From Planctomycetaceae bacterium (GTDB taxonomy: Bacteria > Planctomycetota > Planctomycetia > Pirellulales > UBA1268): a stretch of DNA of 42,373 nt. The notes under the pieces are model-generated. The model was not told where the DNA came from, made no database searches, and saw nothing but the letters and a program-made list of their open reading frames with translations. Below are positions 26,737-36,886 of this stretch, one piece after another. Positions within the stretch are counted from its first letter, which is position 1. Each line of letters opens with the position of its first letter. Location: contig CANHCU010000018.1 of the NCBI GenBank assembly GCA_947459185.1, positions 1 through 42,373 on the forward strand, given 5' to 3'. The position numbers and the translations under genes were made by a program.

Positions 26737-28983
26737 ATGAGCCAGGCCGAAGAATCCCGCGCTACAAGTGCAGCCAGAGGCAGCGTCCCCGCGAACGGCA
26801 GTGCCAGCCTTGGCCTCCACTCCCCCCCACGGCTCGACGAGCTTTCGCCTGAAAAGCTCTACGAGAAGTGCATGGCGCTGGCCCGCAACCTCTGGTGGAG
26901 CTGGCATCCGGAAGTGACCAATCTGTTCCGGGAGCTCGATCCGATCCGGTGGCGGCAGCTCGACCACAACCCGATCGCGCTGCTGGCGGAGTTCACGCCC
27001 GAGCGTCTGGAGGCCCGCGCCGCGGAACTCGTGCTCTACAGCCGGATCAATCAGGCGTACCGCCGGCTCAAGGAATACATGGCCGGCGATTCGACCTGGA
27101 GCAACGTCCATGCCGGAGTGCTCGGCTCGAAGCCGGTGGTCTATTTCTCAGCCGAGTTCGGCATCCATGAATCGGTGCCGATCTATTCGGGCGGCCTGGG
27201 CGTGCTCTCTGGCGACCACATCAAGAGCGCCAGCGGCCTGGGCATCCCGCTGATCGCGGTGGGCCTGTTCTACGACCAGGGCTACTTCAAGCAGCAGCTC
27301 GACATCGACGGCTACCAGCACGAGGAATACCTGCAGTCGCGAACCGAGGCGTTACCGATCGAGCCCGCGCTCGGGGCCGATGGCAAGCCGATCACCGTGC
27401 AGATCGACACGCGGTCGGGCCCGATCTTCGCCAAGGTCTGGAAGATGGCGGTGGGCCGCATCAACCTGTTCCTGCTTGACTCCGACGTCGAAGTGAACAA
27501 CCCCGAGGATCGCGAACTGACGAGCCGTCTCTACGGCGGGGATTCCCGTCTGCGGATTCGGCAGGAACTCGTGCTCGGAGTCGGCGGCGTGCGGGCGATC
27601 CGGGCGATGGGGATCGTGCCCGGCGTCTACCATCTCAACGAAGGGCACTCTGTCTTCGCCACGCTGGAGGCAGTCCGTGGACGGATGGAACGCGACGGCT
27701 ACTCCTTCGACGACGCGGTCCGCCGGGTGGCCCGCCAGACCGTGTTCACGACGCACACGCCCGTGCCCGCCGGCCATGACCGTTTTGACGGCGGCCTGAT
27801 CGAGGAATACCTCGGCCCGATGCGGGACTCACTTGGGATTTCTCACGACCAGCTGATGGGAATGGGACGGGTCGATCCCAATAACCACAGCGAGCCGTTC
27901 TGCATGACGGTGCTGGGGCTGAAGATGTCGCGGCGGGCGAATGCCGTCAGCGCGTTGCATGGGCACGTGAGCCGCAAGATGTGGTCGGGCCTGTGGCCGT
28001 GGCGGGTCGAGGAAGAGGTGCCGATCGGCCACATCACCAACGGCGTGCACGTGCCGAGTTGGCTCTCCTGGCAGATGCTGCAACTCTACGACCGCATCTT
28101 CCCTGCGAACTGGTTTCGACGCATGGGAGAGCCCGACGTCTGGCAGAAGATTCACGAGTGCGATCCGGGCGAACTGTGGGAGACACACTACGCCCTCAAG
28201 AACCTGCTGCTGCAGTTCGTACGGCGGCGGCTGGCGCGGCAGTGCCGCCGACGCGGCGAGTCCGACGAGGCGGTTGAGGCAGCACGCGCGGTGCTCGACC
28301 CCAACATTCTCACGATCGGATTCGCGCGGCGGTTCGCCACCTACAAGCGGGCCGATCTCGTGCTCGCAGACCTCGATCGGCTGCATGGGTTGATCAGCAA
28401 TCCCGACCGTCCGATTCAGATCATCTACGCGGGCAAGTCGCATCCGGCGGACGAGCCCGGCAAGGCGTTGATTCGCAAGATCGCCAACCTGCGGAACGAC
28501 AGTCGGTTCGCAGGCCGCGTCGTCTTCATCGAAGACTACGACATCAACGTCTGCCGGCACTTGATTCAGGGTGTGGACGTGTGGCTCAACAACCCGCGGC
28601 GGCCGCTCGAGGCCTCGGGCACCAGCGGCCAAAAGGTGGTCTATAACGGCGGGCTCAACTGCTCCATCCTCGACGGCTGGTGGGCGGAGGCTTTTGACGG
28701 CCGCAACGGCTTCGCCATCGGCCGCGGCGAGACGCACGCCAATGACGAGATCACCGACCGCCGCGATGGCGAAGCGCTCTACAAAGTGCTGGAAGGGGAG
28801 GTGATCCCGCTCTTCTACGATCGCGACAGCGACGGCCTGCCGCGGGCGTGGATCAGAATGATGATGAACTCGATCAGTTCACTGGCCTGGCGGTTCAGTG
28901 CGCACCGAATGGTGATGGACTACGCCCGGATGTGCTACGTGCCGGCCGCCGGCGGCGTGTCGTGCGACATGCACAGCCGGTAG
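26737..28983 (+). CDS. glgP: Alpha-glucan (glycogen) phosphorylase, DUF3417 type
   Basis: Releases glucose-1-phosphate from glycogen or maltodextrin by phosphorolysis, with PLP as cofactor. At 748 residues it belongs to the branch with an N-terminal DUF3417 domain (NLWWSWHPEVTNLFRELD at about residues 50-67) rather than the E. coli GlgP/MalP branch. Further marks are VVYFSAEFGIHESVPIYSGG, HLNEGHSVFATLE, the catalytic TTHTPVPAGHDRF, FARRFATYKRADL, and the PLP site EASGTSGQKVVYNGG with Lys633. The end, FSAHRMVMDYARMCYVPA, matches the usual C-terminus of this branch, so the gene is complete. The first 25 residues are Ser/Ala-rich and probably disordered. It is transcribed alone; repeat copy B follows immediately. 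Confidence 0.95.
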   Translation: MSQAEESRATSAARGSVPANGSASLGLHSPPRLDELSPEKLYEKCMALARNLWWSWHPEVTNLFRELDPIRWRQLDHNPIALLAEFTPERLEARAAELVLYSRINQAYRRLKEYMAGDSTWSNVHAGVLGSKPVVYFSAEFGIHESVPIYSGGLGVLSGDHIKSASGLGIPLIAVGLFYDQGYFKQQLDIDGYQHEEYLQSRTEALPIEPALGADGKPITVQIDTRSGPIFAKVWKMAVGRINLFLLDSDVEVNNPEDRELTSRLYGGDSRLRIRQELVLGVGGVRAIRAMGIVPGVYHLNEGHSVFATLEAVRGRMERDGYSFDDAVRRVARQTVFTTHTPVPAGHDRFDGGLIEEYLGPMRDSLGISHDQLMGMGRVDPNNHSEPFCMTVLGLKMSRRANAVSALHGHVSRKMWSGLWPWRVEEEVPIGHITNGVHVPSWLSWQMLQLYDRIFPANWFRRMGEPDVWQKIHECDPGELWETHYALKNLLLQFVRRRLARQCRRRGESDEAVEAARAVLDPNILTIGFARRFATYKRADLVLADLDRLHGLISNPDRPIQIIYAGKSHPADEPGKALIRKIANLRNDSRFAGRVVFIEDYDINVCRHLIQGVDVWLNNPRRPLEASGTSGQKVVYNGGLNCSILDGWWAEAFDGRNGFAIGRGETHANDEITDRRDGEALYKVLEGEVIPLFYDRDSDGLPRAWIRMMMNSISSLAWRFSAHRMVMDYARMCYVPAAGGVSCDMHSR

Positions 28984-28988
28984 TGTTC

Positions 28989-29145
28989 GGGGCTGCCCGT
29001 GCCCCGTCGCCGGACATTCGCTACGTCGACCAATCCGCCGAGACGGATCGGTGCCCGCTGTCCTTCGCTCACTCGATGCTGACTGCGCGCCGGCATCCTG
29101 CCTGCGCTTGTCAGCAACGCCGGCTCTCGTGGCACGGGCAGCCCC
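28989..29145. repeat. Large inverted-terminus repeat element, copy B (157 bp)
   Basis: The left arm GGGGCTGCCCGTGCCCC (28989-29005) and the right arm GTGGCACGGGCAGCCCC (29129-29145) pair with one mismatch. The inner TGCTGAC/GTCAGCA pair is kept. It is 26 bp longer than copies A and C owing to extra sequence near 29030-29055. Relative to copy C, base pair 11 changes from A-T to G-C on both arms. It begins 6 bp after the phosphorylase stop codon, between convergent genes. Confidence 0.85.
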
Positions 29146-29168
29146 TCACCGCATAGTCGAATCGCGTG

Positions 29169-30119
29169 TCATCGCTCCGCCGAGCGGAGCGTGCGGAGGC
29201 TGGCGATGGCCGTGTCGAGTTCGGTGACGAGACGGTCGAGGGCCTCATTCGAGTAGCTGGCCTGGTCGGCGGCGTTCCGCAGGGATGTCGACCAGTCCAC
29301 CCGCCGGCCGGGAGGCATGTCCTCGACGGCGAAGGCCCGCTTGGTGGGAAGTCCGAAGGTGAAGCGTTGGCCATCCACGTGGATGGGCCGCTCTTCGCGG
29401 GTGCCACCCTCGATGATTCGCAGCGGCTCATCGACGGGCTCGAGGCTGCCATCTTCGGCGGCCGACACGAGCCAGGCGCAGGTGGAGCAGGTGCCCGATT
29501 GCGGGTCGATCCGCACCAGGTGCCGGACGATGAGATCCTCGTGGTCGTCGTCGCGCAGCATCAGCGAGGGAGCGTCAAACACGACTGCCGTGTCGTGACT
29601 CCCCACACAGGCGATCTCGCCGAGGCTCTTCTGCTTGGCGTTCAACACCTGCCGGCCCAGAAAGTCGAGCGACAGTCCCGCCATGGTGGCATCGGGGGCG
29701 ACCACGGTCAGTCGATCGTTCACCCGCATGCAGTGACCGATGCCGACCTCGATGAGTTCGTGCCTGGGAGCGGTCCCTTCGGCGACCGAGGTCTCCACGG
29801 GCCGCACGGTGGCGAGGATCGCGAACGTGATCTCGGTCACCGCTGCCTTGATCGACTCGGAGACATCGGCGATGTCGCCGCTGGTGAACCGCGGCGTGGC
29901 GAGGAGCACGATCCTGTTCCAGCGGTCGCGGTCGGGATCGTCCACCACCGTGCCGGCCTCGATGACCGTGATCGGTCTGGGAACGAGTGGCTTTTCATCC
30001 GCAGCAGCGGCGGCAAAGGGAGCGAGGCAGGCGAGCGTGATCACCACCATGCGCAGCCATTCGGCGGCCCGACCTACGGGCTGGCGGAGGCACGATGGAT
30101 GATCTCCGAATCCGACCAT
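29169..30119 (-). CDS. Exported protein of unknown function
   Basis: A 316-residue protein that I do not recognise. A signal peptide runs to about residue 40, with hydrophobic core MVVITLACLAPFAAAAA. The start at 30119 is supported by AGGAG 7 bp upstream; the ATG at 30050, which begins the hydrophobic core, has no such site, so the signal peptide seems to have a long arginine-containing n-region. The mature part has several beta-like stretches (RIVLLATPRFTSGDIADVS, HDTAVVFDAPSLMLRDDD) and a CxxC pair in GTCSTCAWLV. No catalytic motif is clear. It lies 123 bp downstream of the WD40 gene on the same strand and may be the last gene of that operon, though the gap leaves this open. Confidence 0.75.
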   Translation of the reverse strand: MVGFGDHPSCLRQPVGRAAEWLRMVVITLACLAPFAAAAADEKPLVPRPITVIEAGTVVDDPDRDRWNRIVLLATPRFTSGDIADVSESIKAAVTEITFAILATVRPVETSVAEGTAPRHELIEVGIGHCMRVNDRLTVVAPDATMAGLSLDFLGRQVLNAKQKSLGEIACVGSHDTAVVFDAPSLMLRDDDHEDLIVRHLVRIDPQSGTCSTCAWLVSAAEDGSLEPVDEPLRIIEGGTREERPIHVDGQRFTFGLPTKRAFAVEDMPPGRRVDWSTSLRNAADQASYSNEALDRLVTELDTAIASLRTLRSAER

Positions 30120-30242
30120 GGCGCCGCTCCTCTGGCCCGCGTCTCCCGCGGGGGCGGGATCATGGGGAGAGTGCGGCGTCGAATCAAGAGCGATGGGGCG
30201 GCGGATGCGAAAGCGAAAGCGGGCCGCTTTTTCGCCGTTTCG

Positions 30243-31892
30243 CTATTTCGCCGGGGCAGCCTGGGTCCGCGAAAATTCGAGCTCGGCCCGCCAGCGTTCC
30301 ACACGCCGGGCCGTCTCACCCTGCTGGGTTTTCGCCGCGGCGGCCTGCTCCTCGGCCTCTTCGAGAGCCTTGCGGGCAGCAGCCACCTGCGATTCCGCGA
30401 CCTGCATGGCGTCGGCGGCAGCCTTGGCCTTCTCCGCGGCGGACTGCCCGACCGCAGCAGCGTCGGCGAGCACCTTTTCGGCGAGTTGCAGTCGCTTGGC
30501 CAAGGGAGGCGGATTGGTGTCGAGCGTGCCGGCCTGCGAGGCATCGGCGGTGGTGAACGCCGTCACCGCGCCGCTCCAATCGCCCGCGAAGATTCGAGAA
30601 CTATCCGAGGTCACGGCGACCCGCGTGCCGATGTCGGCGAGCGGAGCTGTCTCCCGCTCCAGCGGCCCGTCGGCTTTCCAGAGCTTCACCCTCCGGTCGC
30701 GGCCGGTGGTGACCAGCCGCCCGTCGGGTAGCCACGCCACACCCTCCGCACCGCCTGCGTGGGCCTGCCAAGTCTTCAGCTGCGTCGATTCCTTCGGATT
30801 CCAGAGCCGGAGCGATCCGTCCTCCGACACGGTCGCCAGCACGCCGCCATCGGGCCGCCAGGCCATGGCGGTGATCGCCGCCGTGTGGCCCTTGAGCGTG
30901 CCATGCTCGCGGCCCCCACGCGGCTCCCAGAGAAACAGGTTGCCGGCGCGATCGCCCGTGGCCAGCAGCTCTCCCTGACGTGATGATTGCGGGGAGAACT
31001 CAATCGCCGTCACCCAGTCGGTGTGTTTGCGAAGCTCGCTCTCGACCCCACCGTCGGCGGTCGTCAGCAGCCGGACGACCCGTGCCGGGCCACCCAACGC
31101 GACCAGCCGCTGATCGGCCGACAGATCAGCGGCCAGCACCTCGTCGTATTCATCGCCGAGCTCGGCGATGCGGGCTCCCTTCGCGACGTCCCAGATTACG
31201 ACTCGGCCGCTCTTGGCGGCCTCGCCGCCGCCGGCCAGCAGCAGCTTGCCGTTACGGGTGAAGCGGACGGTCTTCACGACCCCCTCGGGAAACGGCAGCA
31301 CGCCCAGTAGTTCGAGCGATGCTGTGTGATGGAGAAGCAGTTGGCGGCGGCCGCCCACCGCCGCGACCTCTCCGTGGGGCGAGACGGCCAGCGCCGTGAT
31401 CGTCGTGGGCCGCGCCGCCTCGGCAATCACTTCCAGTGACAAACGTGGCGGCATCACCAGCGGACCTTCGGGAGCGGCTATGGCGGCCGTGGACAAAGCG
31501 ATGGCCGTCGTCTTGCGGGCGACCGGACTGCCGCCCGCGCGTTCGATGGCGCCGCCGGCGATCCAACGCTTGATCACGTCGAGCATCTCGGCAGGAATCT
31601 TGTCGGACTCCGGCGGCATCTTCGGCTCCGACGCATGGCTCGCCAGTTGCCAGAGATACGAGCCATCGGCATCGCCTGCCGCGATCACCTCGCCCGAACT
31701 GCCCCCCGCCATCGTCTGGCCGTGGCTTGTCAGATCGAGGCCACCCTTCTTCTTGTCGGGGTTGTGGCAGCCGCAGCACTTCTCGCGGAAGATCGGCAGC
31801 ACCTGGTCGTTGAACGTGGGCGGGGCTTCGGTGGCGCGGGCCTTGGAGAAGGCCGCGAGCAGCAGCATGGCGAGAACGAAACGCAGCAGCAT
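30243..31892 (-). CDS. Exported cytochrome c-like / WD40 / coiled-coil protein
   Basis: A 549-residue exported protein of a planctomycete type. It has a signal peptide at residues 1-20 (LLRFVLAMLLLAAFSKARA). A planctomycete cytochrome C-like domain follows, with a CxxCH haem site at C39-H43 (REKCCGCHNPDKKKGGLDL) and MPPESDKIP. A WD40-type propeller of about seven blades spans residues 150-460 (DRAGNLFLWEP, EDGSLRLWNP, RDRRVKLWKADG). A long alanine-rich coiled coil occupies about 465-540. The start is ATG at 31892 with a weak AAGG upstream. It is 11 bp after the PSD1-family gene, so cotranscription is near certain. The probable role is an extracytoplasmic haem or redox protein with a binding propeller; no substrate is known for this family. 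Confidence 0.88.
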   Translation of the reverse strand: MLLRFVLAMLLLAAFSKARATEAPPTFNDQVLPIFREKCCGCHNPDKKKGGLDLTSHGQTMAGGSSGEVIAAGDADGSYLWQLASHASEPKMPPESDKIPAEMLDVIKRWIAGGAIERAGGSPVARKTTAIALSTAAIAAPEGPLVMPPRLSLEVIAEAARPTTITALAVSPHGEVAAVGGRRQLLLHHTASLELLGVLPFPEGVVKTVRFTRNGKLLLAGGGEAAKSGRVVIWDVAKGARIAELGDEYDEVLAADLSADQRLVALGGPARVVRLLTTADGGVESELRKHTDWVTAIEFSPQSSRQGELLATGDRAGNLFLWEPRGGREHGTLKGHTAAITAMAWRPDGGVLATVSEDGSLRLWNPKESTQLKTWQAHAGGAEGVAWLPDGRLVTTGRDRRVKLWKADGPLERETAPLADIGTRVAVTSDSSRIFAGDWSGAVTAFTTADASQAGTLDTNPPPLAKRLQLAEKVLADAAAVGQSAAEKAKAAADAMQVAESQVAAARKALEEAEEQAAAAKTQQGETARRVERWRAELEFSRTQAAPAK

Positions 31893-31903
31893 GACGGGCC
31901 GCC

Positions 31904-34384
31904 TTAGTGGTTGAAGATGAACTCGGGCGAGTTCAACAGCGCCCAGAACACATCCTCGATCGCCTGACGCTTGTCGGACGCATCGAGCACGGTGACGAGG
32001 GTTTCCAGTCGCTCCCTCTCCGTCGGCATCCGGCAGTAGCACCGCACGAAGAGTTCGTCGATGATCGCCGACGGCGTATCACCGGCCGCCAGCCGCCGTT
32101 CGATCAGCTTTCCCTGCCGGATGCGGTCGTTGGCAGCGTCGCCATTGAGCAGGTGGAGCGCCTGCGACAGGCTCGGGTCCATGCGGACGGCGCAGGTGCA
32201 GACATCCTCACGGGTGGCGCGGCCGAAGGTGGTGAGGAAGTAGTTGGTCGTGCGGCCGTCGGCCACCTGCACGGCACGGGCGCCGAGCGGCAGGCCCGGA
32301 AACTTGTTCTTGGTGTCGGTCACCTCGGCGAGCACGTCGAGCAGCACCTCTGCCCGCACGCGGCGGACGGAGGCATGCGAGAAGTTCACGCTGTCGCCGC
32401 GGTTGGAGTCGTTCCAGTCACTCGATCGCTGGTAGGTACGGGAGGTGACGATGCTCCGGACCAGCTTCCGGAAATCCCAGCCGCTCTCGGCGAACCGACG
32501 GCTGAGTTCGGCGAGCAGGGCGGGGTTCGACGGCGGATTGCTGACCCGTGCGTCATCTGGTTCGTGGACGATGCCGCGGCCGAAGAAGTGGGCCCACGTC
32601 AGGTTCACGATGTGGCGACCGAAGAACGGGTTGTCGGCCGATGTGATCCACGCGGCCACCGCCTCGCGCCGATCACGGTCAGACACCTTCGGCCGTTCTC
32701 CCCCGAGGAACTTCGGCGGTGCGGGTTTGCCCGTGACCGGATGATTCACCTCGCCGCCGCCGGCGTTGAAGATGATCGTTTCCCTCGGATCGTCGGCCCG
32801 CTTGCGGCCGATCTGCGAGAAGAACGCGGCAAAGCCGTAGTAATCGTCCATCGTCCAGCGGTCGAACGGATGGTTGTGGCACTGAGCGCACTGGATCCGC
32901 ATGCCGAGGAAGGCCTGCGCCACGTTCTCGGTCAGCTTGAGCGTGTTGCGTTCGAGTTGGAAATAATTGGAGGCAGGGTTGGCGAAGGTGCCGCCCGAGG
33001 CAGTGAGCAGATCCCGCACCATCGTGTCGATCGGCTCGTTGGCGGCGATGCGGTGATCGAGCCACTGGTGGTAGAGGATCGCCGCCTTCGGGCTGACTTC
33101 GTTGCCCTGTGAACGGATCTGCAGAATCTCCGACCACTTCATGACCCAGAGTTCGACGAACTCCTTGCGGGCCATGAGCTGATCGACGACGCGGCCACGT
33201 TTGTCTGGCGACGTGTCGGCGAGGAACGCCGCCCGCTCCTCGAGCGTCGGCACAAGCCCGACGAGGTCGAGCGTGGCCCGCCGCAGAAAGGTTTCGTCGT
33301 CGCAGATTCCAGAGGGGGCGATCCGCAGGCTGGCGAGCTTGGCATCGACGAGGTCGTCGATCCACGCCGAACCGCCCGATGGCCCGTCGCTCTTTGGGAA
33401 GGTGAAGGTCAGATCCTTCGGCACCACGATCAGCGGCGTGCCGGTCGTGATCGTGTCGTACCGGGCCATCACGAACGCCTCGCCACGCGAGCCCGGTGAG
33501 ATCACACCGGCAGGCGAGACCTTTGCGGACGGTTCGTTGCTCGAGCCATACCAGACGAGATCGGTGACGTCGCGGTCGGTGCCATCGGAAAATCGGGCCA
33601 CCACCACCAGAGGCTGCGCTGGGCCGCTCGATTCGAGCAGTGCCGCCGGCGGGTAGAGGTCAAGCGATTGCAGCGAAGGCACGCTCTGCGCCGGATCGGG
33701 CCCTGGGTCGTCAATCGCGCCGGCAGCGATCCACTGCTCGATGCGGGCGGCGAGATCGCTGTCGGCCGTAAACCGCTTGCCGCCGGTGTGCGGCACCGCG
33801 CCGGTAGCCTTCAGCAACAGCAGGCTGGCCTGTGGATCCCCCAGATCGATCCGTCGGCCCGGCAGTTCGCGTGTGATGCGGTGGTAGTCGCCTGCGGGAT
33901 CGAATCCGAAGAGCGACAGTCGGAAGCCATCCTTGCCCCGGGCCGCGCCGTGGCAACTGCCCATGTTGCAGCCGGCCCGTGCGAAGACAGGCATCACATC
34001 CAGGCGGAATGAGAGCGGCGGATTGGAGGTTGCCGAAACCACCCGGAGCGGAATCGATCGCTCCTGCCCGCCATGGGACACGCGGATCGAGCCTTCGCCG
34101 TCGGACAGCGGCTTGAACACCAGCCGGCCCGACTGGTCCCCCGCCTTTTCGACGGCGGCGAGTTTCGGGTTGGAGACCGTCACGCTGGCCAGTCCCGTGA
34201 CGTCGATCGTGCGGCCATCCGCCAGCCGGGCCTGCACGATGACCTGCTGGCTGTCGCGGGCCGAGTCGAGCTGGACGGCGGATGGATAAACATCGATGGC
34301 CACCGGGTCGGCGGCCAGCAGGCCATCGGCCATGCATACCAGCAGAGCCAGTCCGGCAACGAGTCGCAGCGGCTGCGGTCTCAT
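31904..34384 (-). CDS. DUF1549/DUF1553 (PSD1) cytochrome-like exported protein
   Basis: An 826-residue planctomycete-type protein. The signal peptide is RLVAGLALLVCMADGLLA, with cleavage before AD. A bacterial Ig-like domain follows at about residues 30-120 (VDVTGLASVTVSNPKLAAVE-type pattern), then a cysteine motif AGCNMGSCHGAARGKDGF (C-x4-CH, not canonical), and a second Ig-like domain (RFSDGTDRDVTDLVWYGSS). Next is DUF1549, with WIDDLVDAKLASLRI, a true CxxCH in CAQCHNHPFDRW, and YYGFAAFFSQIGRK. Last is DUF1553, with NPFFGRHIVNLTWAHFFGRG and VTSRTYQRS. The function is unknown; haem binding at CAQCH is inferred. Its ATG overlaps the stop codon of the upstream gene by one base (TGATG), with a good GGAG upstream. 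Confidence 0.92.
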   Translation of the reverse strand: MRPQPLRLVAGLALLVCMADGLLAADPVAIDVYPSAVQLDSARDSQQVIVQARLADGRTIDVTGLASVTVSNPKLAAVEKAGDQSGRLVFKPLSDGEGSIRVSHGGQERSIPLRVVSATSNPPLSFRLDVMPVFARAGCNMGSCHGAARGKDGFRLSLFGFDPAGDYHRITRELPGRRIDLGDPQASLLLLKATGAVPHTGGKRFTADSDLAARIEQWIAAGAIDDPGPDPAQSVPSLQSLDLYPPAALLESSGPAQPLVVVARFSDGTDRDVTDLVWYGSSNEPSAKVSPAGVISPGSRGEAFVMARYDTITTGTPLIVVPKDLTFTFPKSDGPSGGSAWIDDLVDAKLASLRIAPSGICDDETFLRRATLDLVGLVPTLEERAAFLADTSPDKRGRVVDQLMARKEFVELWVMKWSEILQIRSQGNEVSPKAAILYHQWLDHRIAANEPIDTMVRDLLTASGGTFANPASNYFQLERNTLKLTENVAQAFLGMRIQCAQCHNHPFDRWTMDDYYGFAAFFSQIGRKRADDPRETIIFNAGGGEVNHPVTGKPAPPKFLGGERPKVSDRDRREAVAAWITSADNPFFGRHIVNLTWAHFFGRGIVHEPDDARVSNPPSNPALLAELSRRFAESGWDFRKLVRSIVTSRTYQRSSDWNDSNRGDSVNFSHASVRRVRAEVLLDVLAEVTDTKNKFPGLPLGARAVQVADGRTTNYFLTTFGRATREDVCTCAVRMDPSLSQALHLLNGDAANDRIRQGKLIERRLAAGDTPSAIIDELFVRCYCRMPTERERLETLVTVLDASDKRQAIEDVFWALLNSPEFIFNH

Positions 34385-36852
34385 CAACGCCTCTCCTTCT
34401 TTTCGGCTGCCGCGGCATCGGTCGGCTCGGGCTTCGAGGGAGACTTCGGTGGAGCCAGTGGCTTGTCGATGCGGAGATGGGTGCCGGGCATCGAGTGCAC
34501 TACCCACGTTCCCACCATCGGCACGCGGACCTGGCAGAAAATGTTGTCGTATCGTCCCGGCGGCGCATCGGCTGCGACGGTGACGGGGAAGACCAGTTCG
34601 GTCGCGTCCGCGGCGAACTCGAGTTCGGGAGCCGCAGTCTTCGTCGGCAGGCCCATCAGCTTTGCCGTGGCGGTGCCCTCAAAGCTGCCCTGTTTCGTGA
34701 CCTTGCACACGATTCTTGCCTCCTGCCCCGGCTCCGTGACGGCCTTCTCAGCAGTCAGTTCGATCAATGGCTCGGCAACACGGATCGTGATCGGCAGGCT
34801 CGACACCCAGCCCGATGGATCGTCTTTCTCCTTTGCCGCCGCCGTCACCACCACCTGCCATTCGCCGACAGGGGCATCGGCAGTGGCATTGATCGTATAA
34901 AAGGCCTCCGTGTCGGAGTCAGGCACGTCAACGGCCGCCGGGGCACCAATGCCGGGTGGCTTGAAGGGAAAGCCCAACTTGACCTTCCCCGTGAAACCCT
35001 GCTCGCGGACAACCCGCACCTGCAGATCAAGGCTGCCACGACGAACGAGCGGCACCACTGGCTGCTCGACATCGACGCGGATTTTCGCCGGCTCGACGAC
35101 AGCGACGGGAAGCCGGTCGCTCACGCTCGTGCGATACGTGGCGTTATTCGGCTGCCCGAAGACCAGTTCGGTTACCTGCCGCAGGGCCCCGACCGTCCGG
35201 GCGGCGGCCGCCTCTGTTTCGACGGTCTGCACGGATACCATCGCCATGTTTGTGGAAGGCGGCGCGTCGGCCGTGGCCTCGAACACGGCGACTGTGCCGG
35301 GCGCCTTGCCGATGGCCGGTGCCGTGATCGCCCGCACACCCGTCGGCAGGCTGTCGAAGGTGAGTCGGACGGCAGCGTCGCAGTCGGTGCGGGCGGTGTT
35401 GAAGACCAGAGCCGTGCGGTTGCCACGCGGCACGGACGCCACCAGCCGTTCCTGCGAGTTGGATCGCGATGGCGGCACCGATACGGCGACCTGCGGTTCG
35501 GCCGGCTCAACGTCGATCCAATAGACGAATTCCGGTCCCCCACGCCGCTGGTGATCGTTGACGCGGACGAGGAATGATCCCTCGTCGGGCGTCGTGACCC
35601 GCGCCTCGCAGTCGGGGCCGTCGGCGTCGTCGTTGCCGGTGACCTTCTCGCGCTTCTCGTTGTCGCGGTGGATGTTGATGAAGAGATCGATTGGCGATCC
35701 GAGCCGGCGGCCCCGGCCACGGACCCGCCAGACCGATCCCTTCGGTGCCTCGACACGGATCCAATCGACATCCTCCGTCGCATTCATCCGGCCGATGAGG
35801 CTGGCCGGCGCCGACACGCGACCAGCCTCGGTGGGCTTGTCGTTCGGCTCTGCTTCCGCCGTGGCCGGCAGTCCGGAAATGCGAAATGGCACGCCGATGG
35901 GGGAGACCACGCCATCCCGTTCGGGTCGCAACTCGGCGAGCCCGGCATGATCGCCCTGCTGCGGCAGCACGATCCTCGTGCGAAACGGGCCGGCCGGATC
36001 GCCCATCCACTCGACCTCCATCTCGGCACCCGGCTGGCCGCCCGGCGGCCAGGCCACGTGCGGCACCGGAAATCGCCCGATGTGGAGCAGGTAGACGCAG
36101 CCGTCGTTGCCGCCGTAGGCACTCTCGCGCACCCGGAGAAAATAGGTGCCAGCGGCAGGAACCGTCGCGGCCAGCATCGCGTCCTGGCCCAGGAGCGGAT
36201 GGTCATCGCAGGCGGCCAGTACGAACCCGCGCTCATCAACGATGTCGAGGTACGGATCGAACATCTCCTGATCGAGCCGGATCCCGTCGATGGCCACGGC
36301 GATCCGCTCTCCGGCAGCGGCACGCACCGGAAAATAGTCGATATCCTCCCCCTTCACGACGCCGGTGATCGTCTGGGCTGTCGCCGGGGAAATCACCGTT
36401 GCCCCAGGGGCCGTCGCGGCTTGTGGGTCGTTGTTGGGTTCCCGCTCCGCGGTCTGCGGCAGGCCGCCAACGCGGAACGTGCGCAGCTCCGACAGCCCGT
36501 GCTTCGTTCTCAGCCGCAGCCGATGGGCACCCAACGGACTGTTCTCCGGAATGCGGACCACCGCCTTGGCATGCGTGGCATCAACGGCCGTGAGCGAGAC
36601 CACCGCGATCGATCCGTTCTCGAACCAGAGTTGTTCGGGATCGGCGAGTTCCTTGCCGGTCAGTGTGATCGCGAGTTCCGATCCCCGGGAGCCGCCGCCC
36701 GGCTCGATACGATCGATCGCCGGTTCGGCACGGGCCGGGCCGGCGGTCTGGATGAACACCGCTGCCCCGATGGTCGCCAGCAGAACGACACAGCGGCTCG
36801 GTCGGCTCACGAAGGAGCCGCGTGATTGGATGTTGGAACGGTGCGTGAACAT
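34384..36852 (-). CDS. Exported PPC-type beta-sandwich protein
   Basis: An 822-residue exported protein. Its signal peptide is long (about 43 residues, ending AGPARA before EP). It begins with an IPT/TIG-like domain (IDRIEPGGGSRGSELAITLTG). Two pre-peptidase C-terminal (PPC)-like domains follow, recognised by TAEREPNNDPQAA and GVVKGEDIDYFPVRAAAGE, and again by AEAEPNDKPTEAGRV and GRMNATEDVDWIRVEAPKG. The C-terminal half is a series of beta-rich domains with repeated cysteine-poor Ig-like patterns. The tail is Lys/Pro/Glu-rich. No catalytic residues are evident, so a binding or scaffold role outside the cytoplasm is likely. It sits between the DUF1501 gene (69 bp upstream) and the PSD1 gene (one-base overlap). 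Confidence 0.88.
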   Translation of the reverse strand: MFTHRSNIQSRGSFVSRPSRCVVLLATIGAAVFIQTAGPARAEPAIDRIEPGGGSRGSELAITLTGKELADPEQLWFENGSIAVVSLTAVDATHAKAVVRIPENSPLGAHRLRLRTKHGLSELRTFRVGGLPQTAEREPNNDPQAATAPGATVISPATAQTITGVVKGEDIDYFPVRAAAGERIAVAIDGIRLDQEMFDPYLDIVDERGFVLAACDDHPLLGQDAMLAATVPAAGTYFLRVRESAYGGNDGCVYLLHIGRFPVPHVAWPPGGQPGAEMEVEWMGDPAGPFRTRIVLPQQGDHAGLAELRPERDGVVSPIGVPFRISGLPATAEAEPNDKPTEAGRVSAPASLIGRMNATEDVDWIRVEAPKGSVWRVRGRGRRLGSPIDLFINIHRDNEKREKVTGNDDADGPDCEARVTTPDEGSFLVRVNDHQRRGGPEFVYWIDVEPAEPQVAVSVPPSRSNSQERLVASVPRGNRTALVFNTARTDCDAAVRLTFDSLPTGVRAITAPAIGKAPGTVAVFEATADAPPSTNMAMVSVQTVETEAAAARTVGALRQVTELVFGQPNNATYRTSVSDRLPVAVVEPAKIRVDVEQPVVPLVRRGSLDLQVRVVREQGFTGKVKLGFPFKPPGIGAPAAVDVPDSDTEAFYTINATADAPVGEWQVVVTAAAKEKDDPSGWVSSLPITIRVAEPLIELTAEKAVTEPGQEARIVCKVTKQGSFEGTATAKLMGLPTKTAAPELEFAADATELVFPVTVAADAPPGRYDNIFCQVRVPMVGTWVVHSMPGTHLRIDKPLAPPKSPSKPEPTDAAAAEKKERR

Positions 36853-36886
36853 GCCTCGCCTCGATGGCTGCCGACTGCGACCCCAG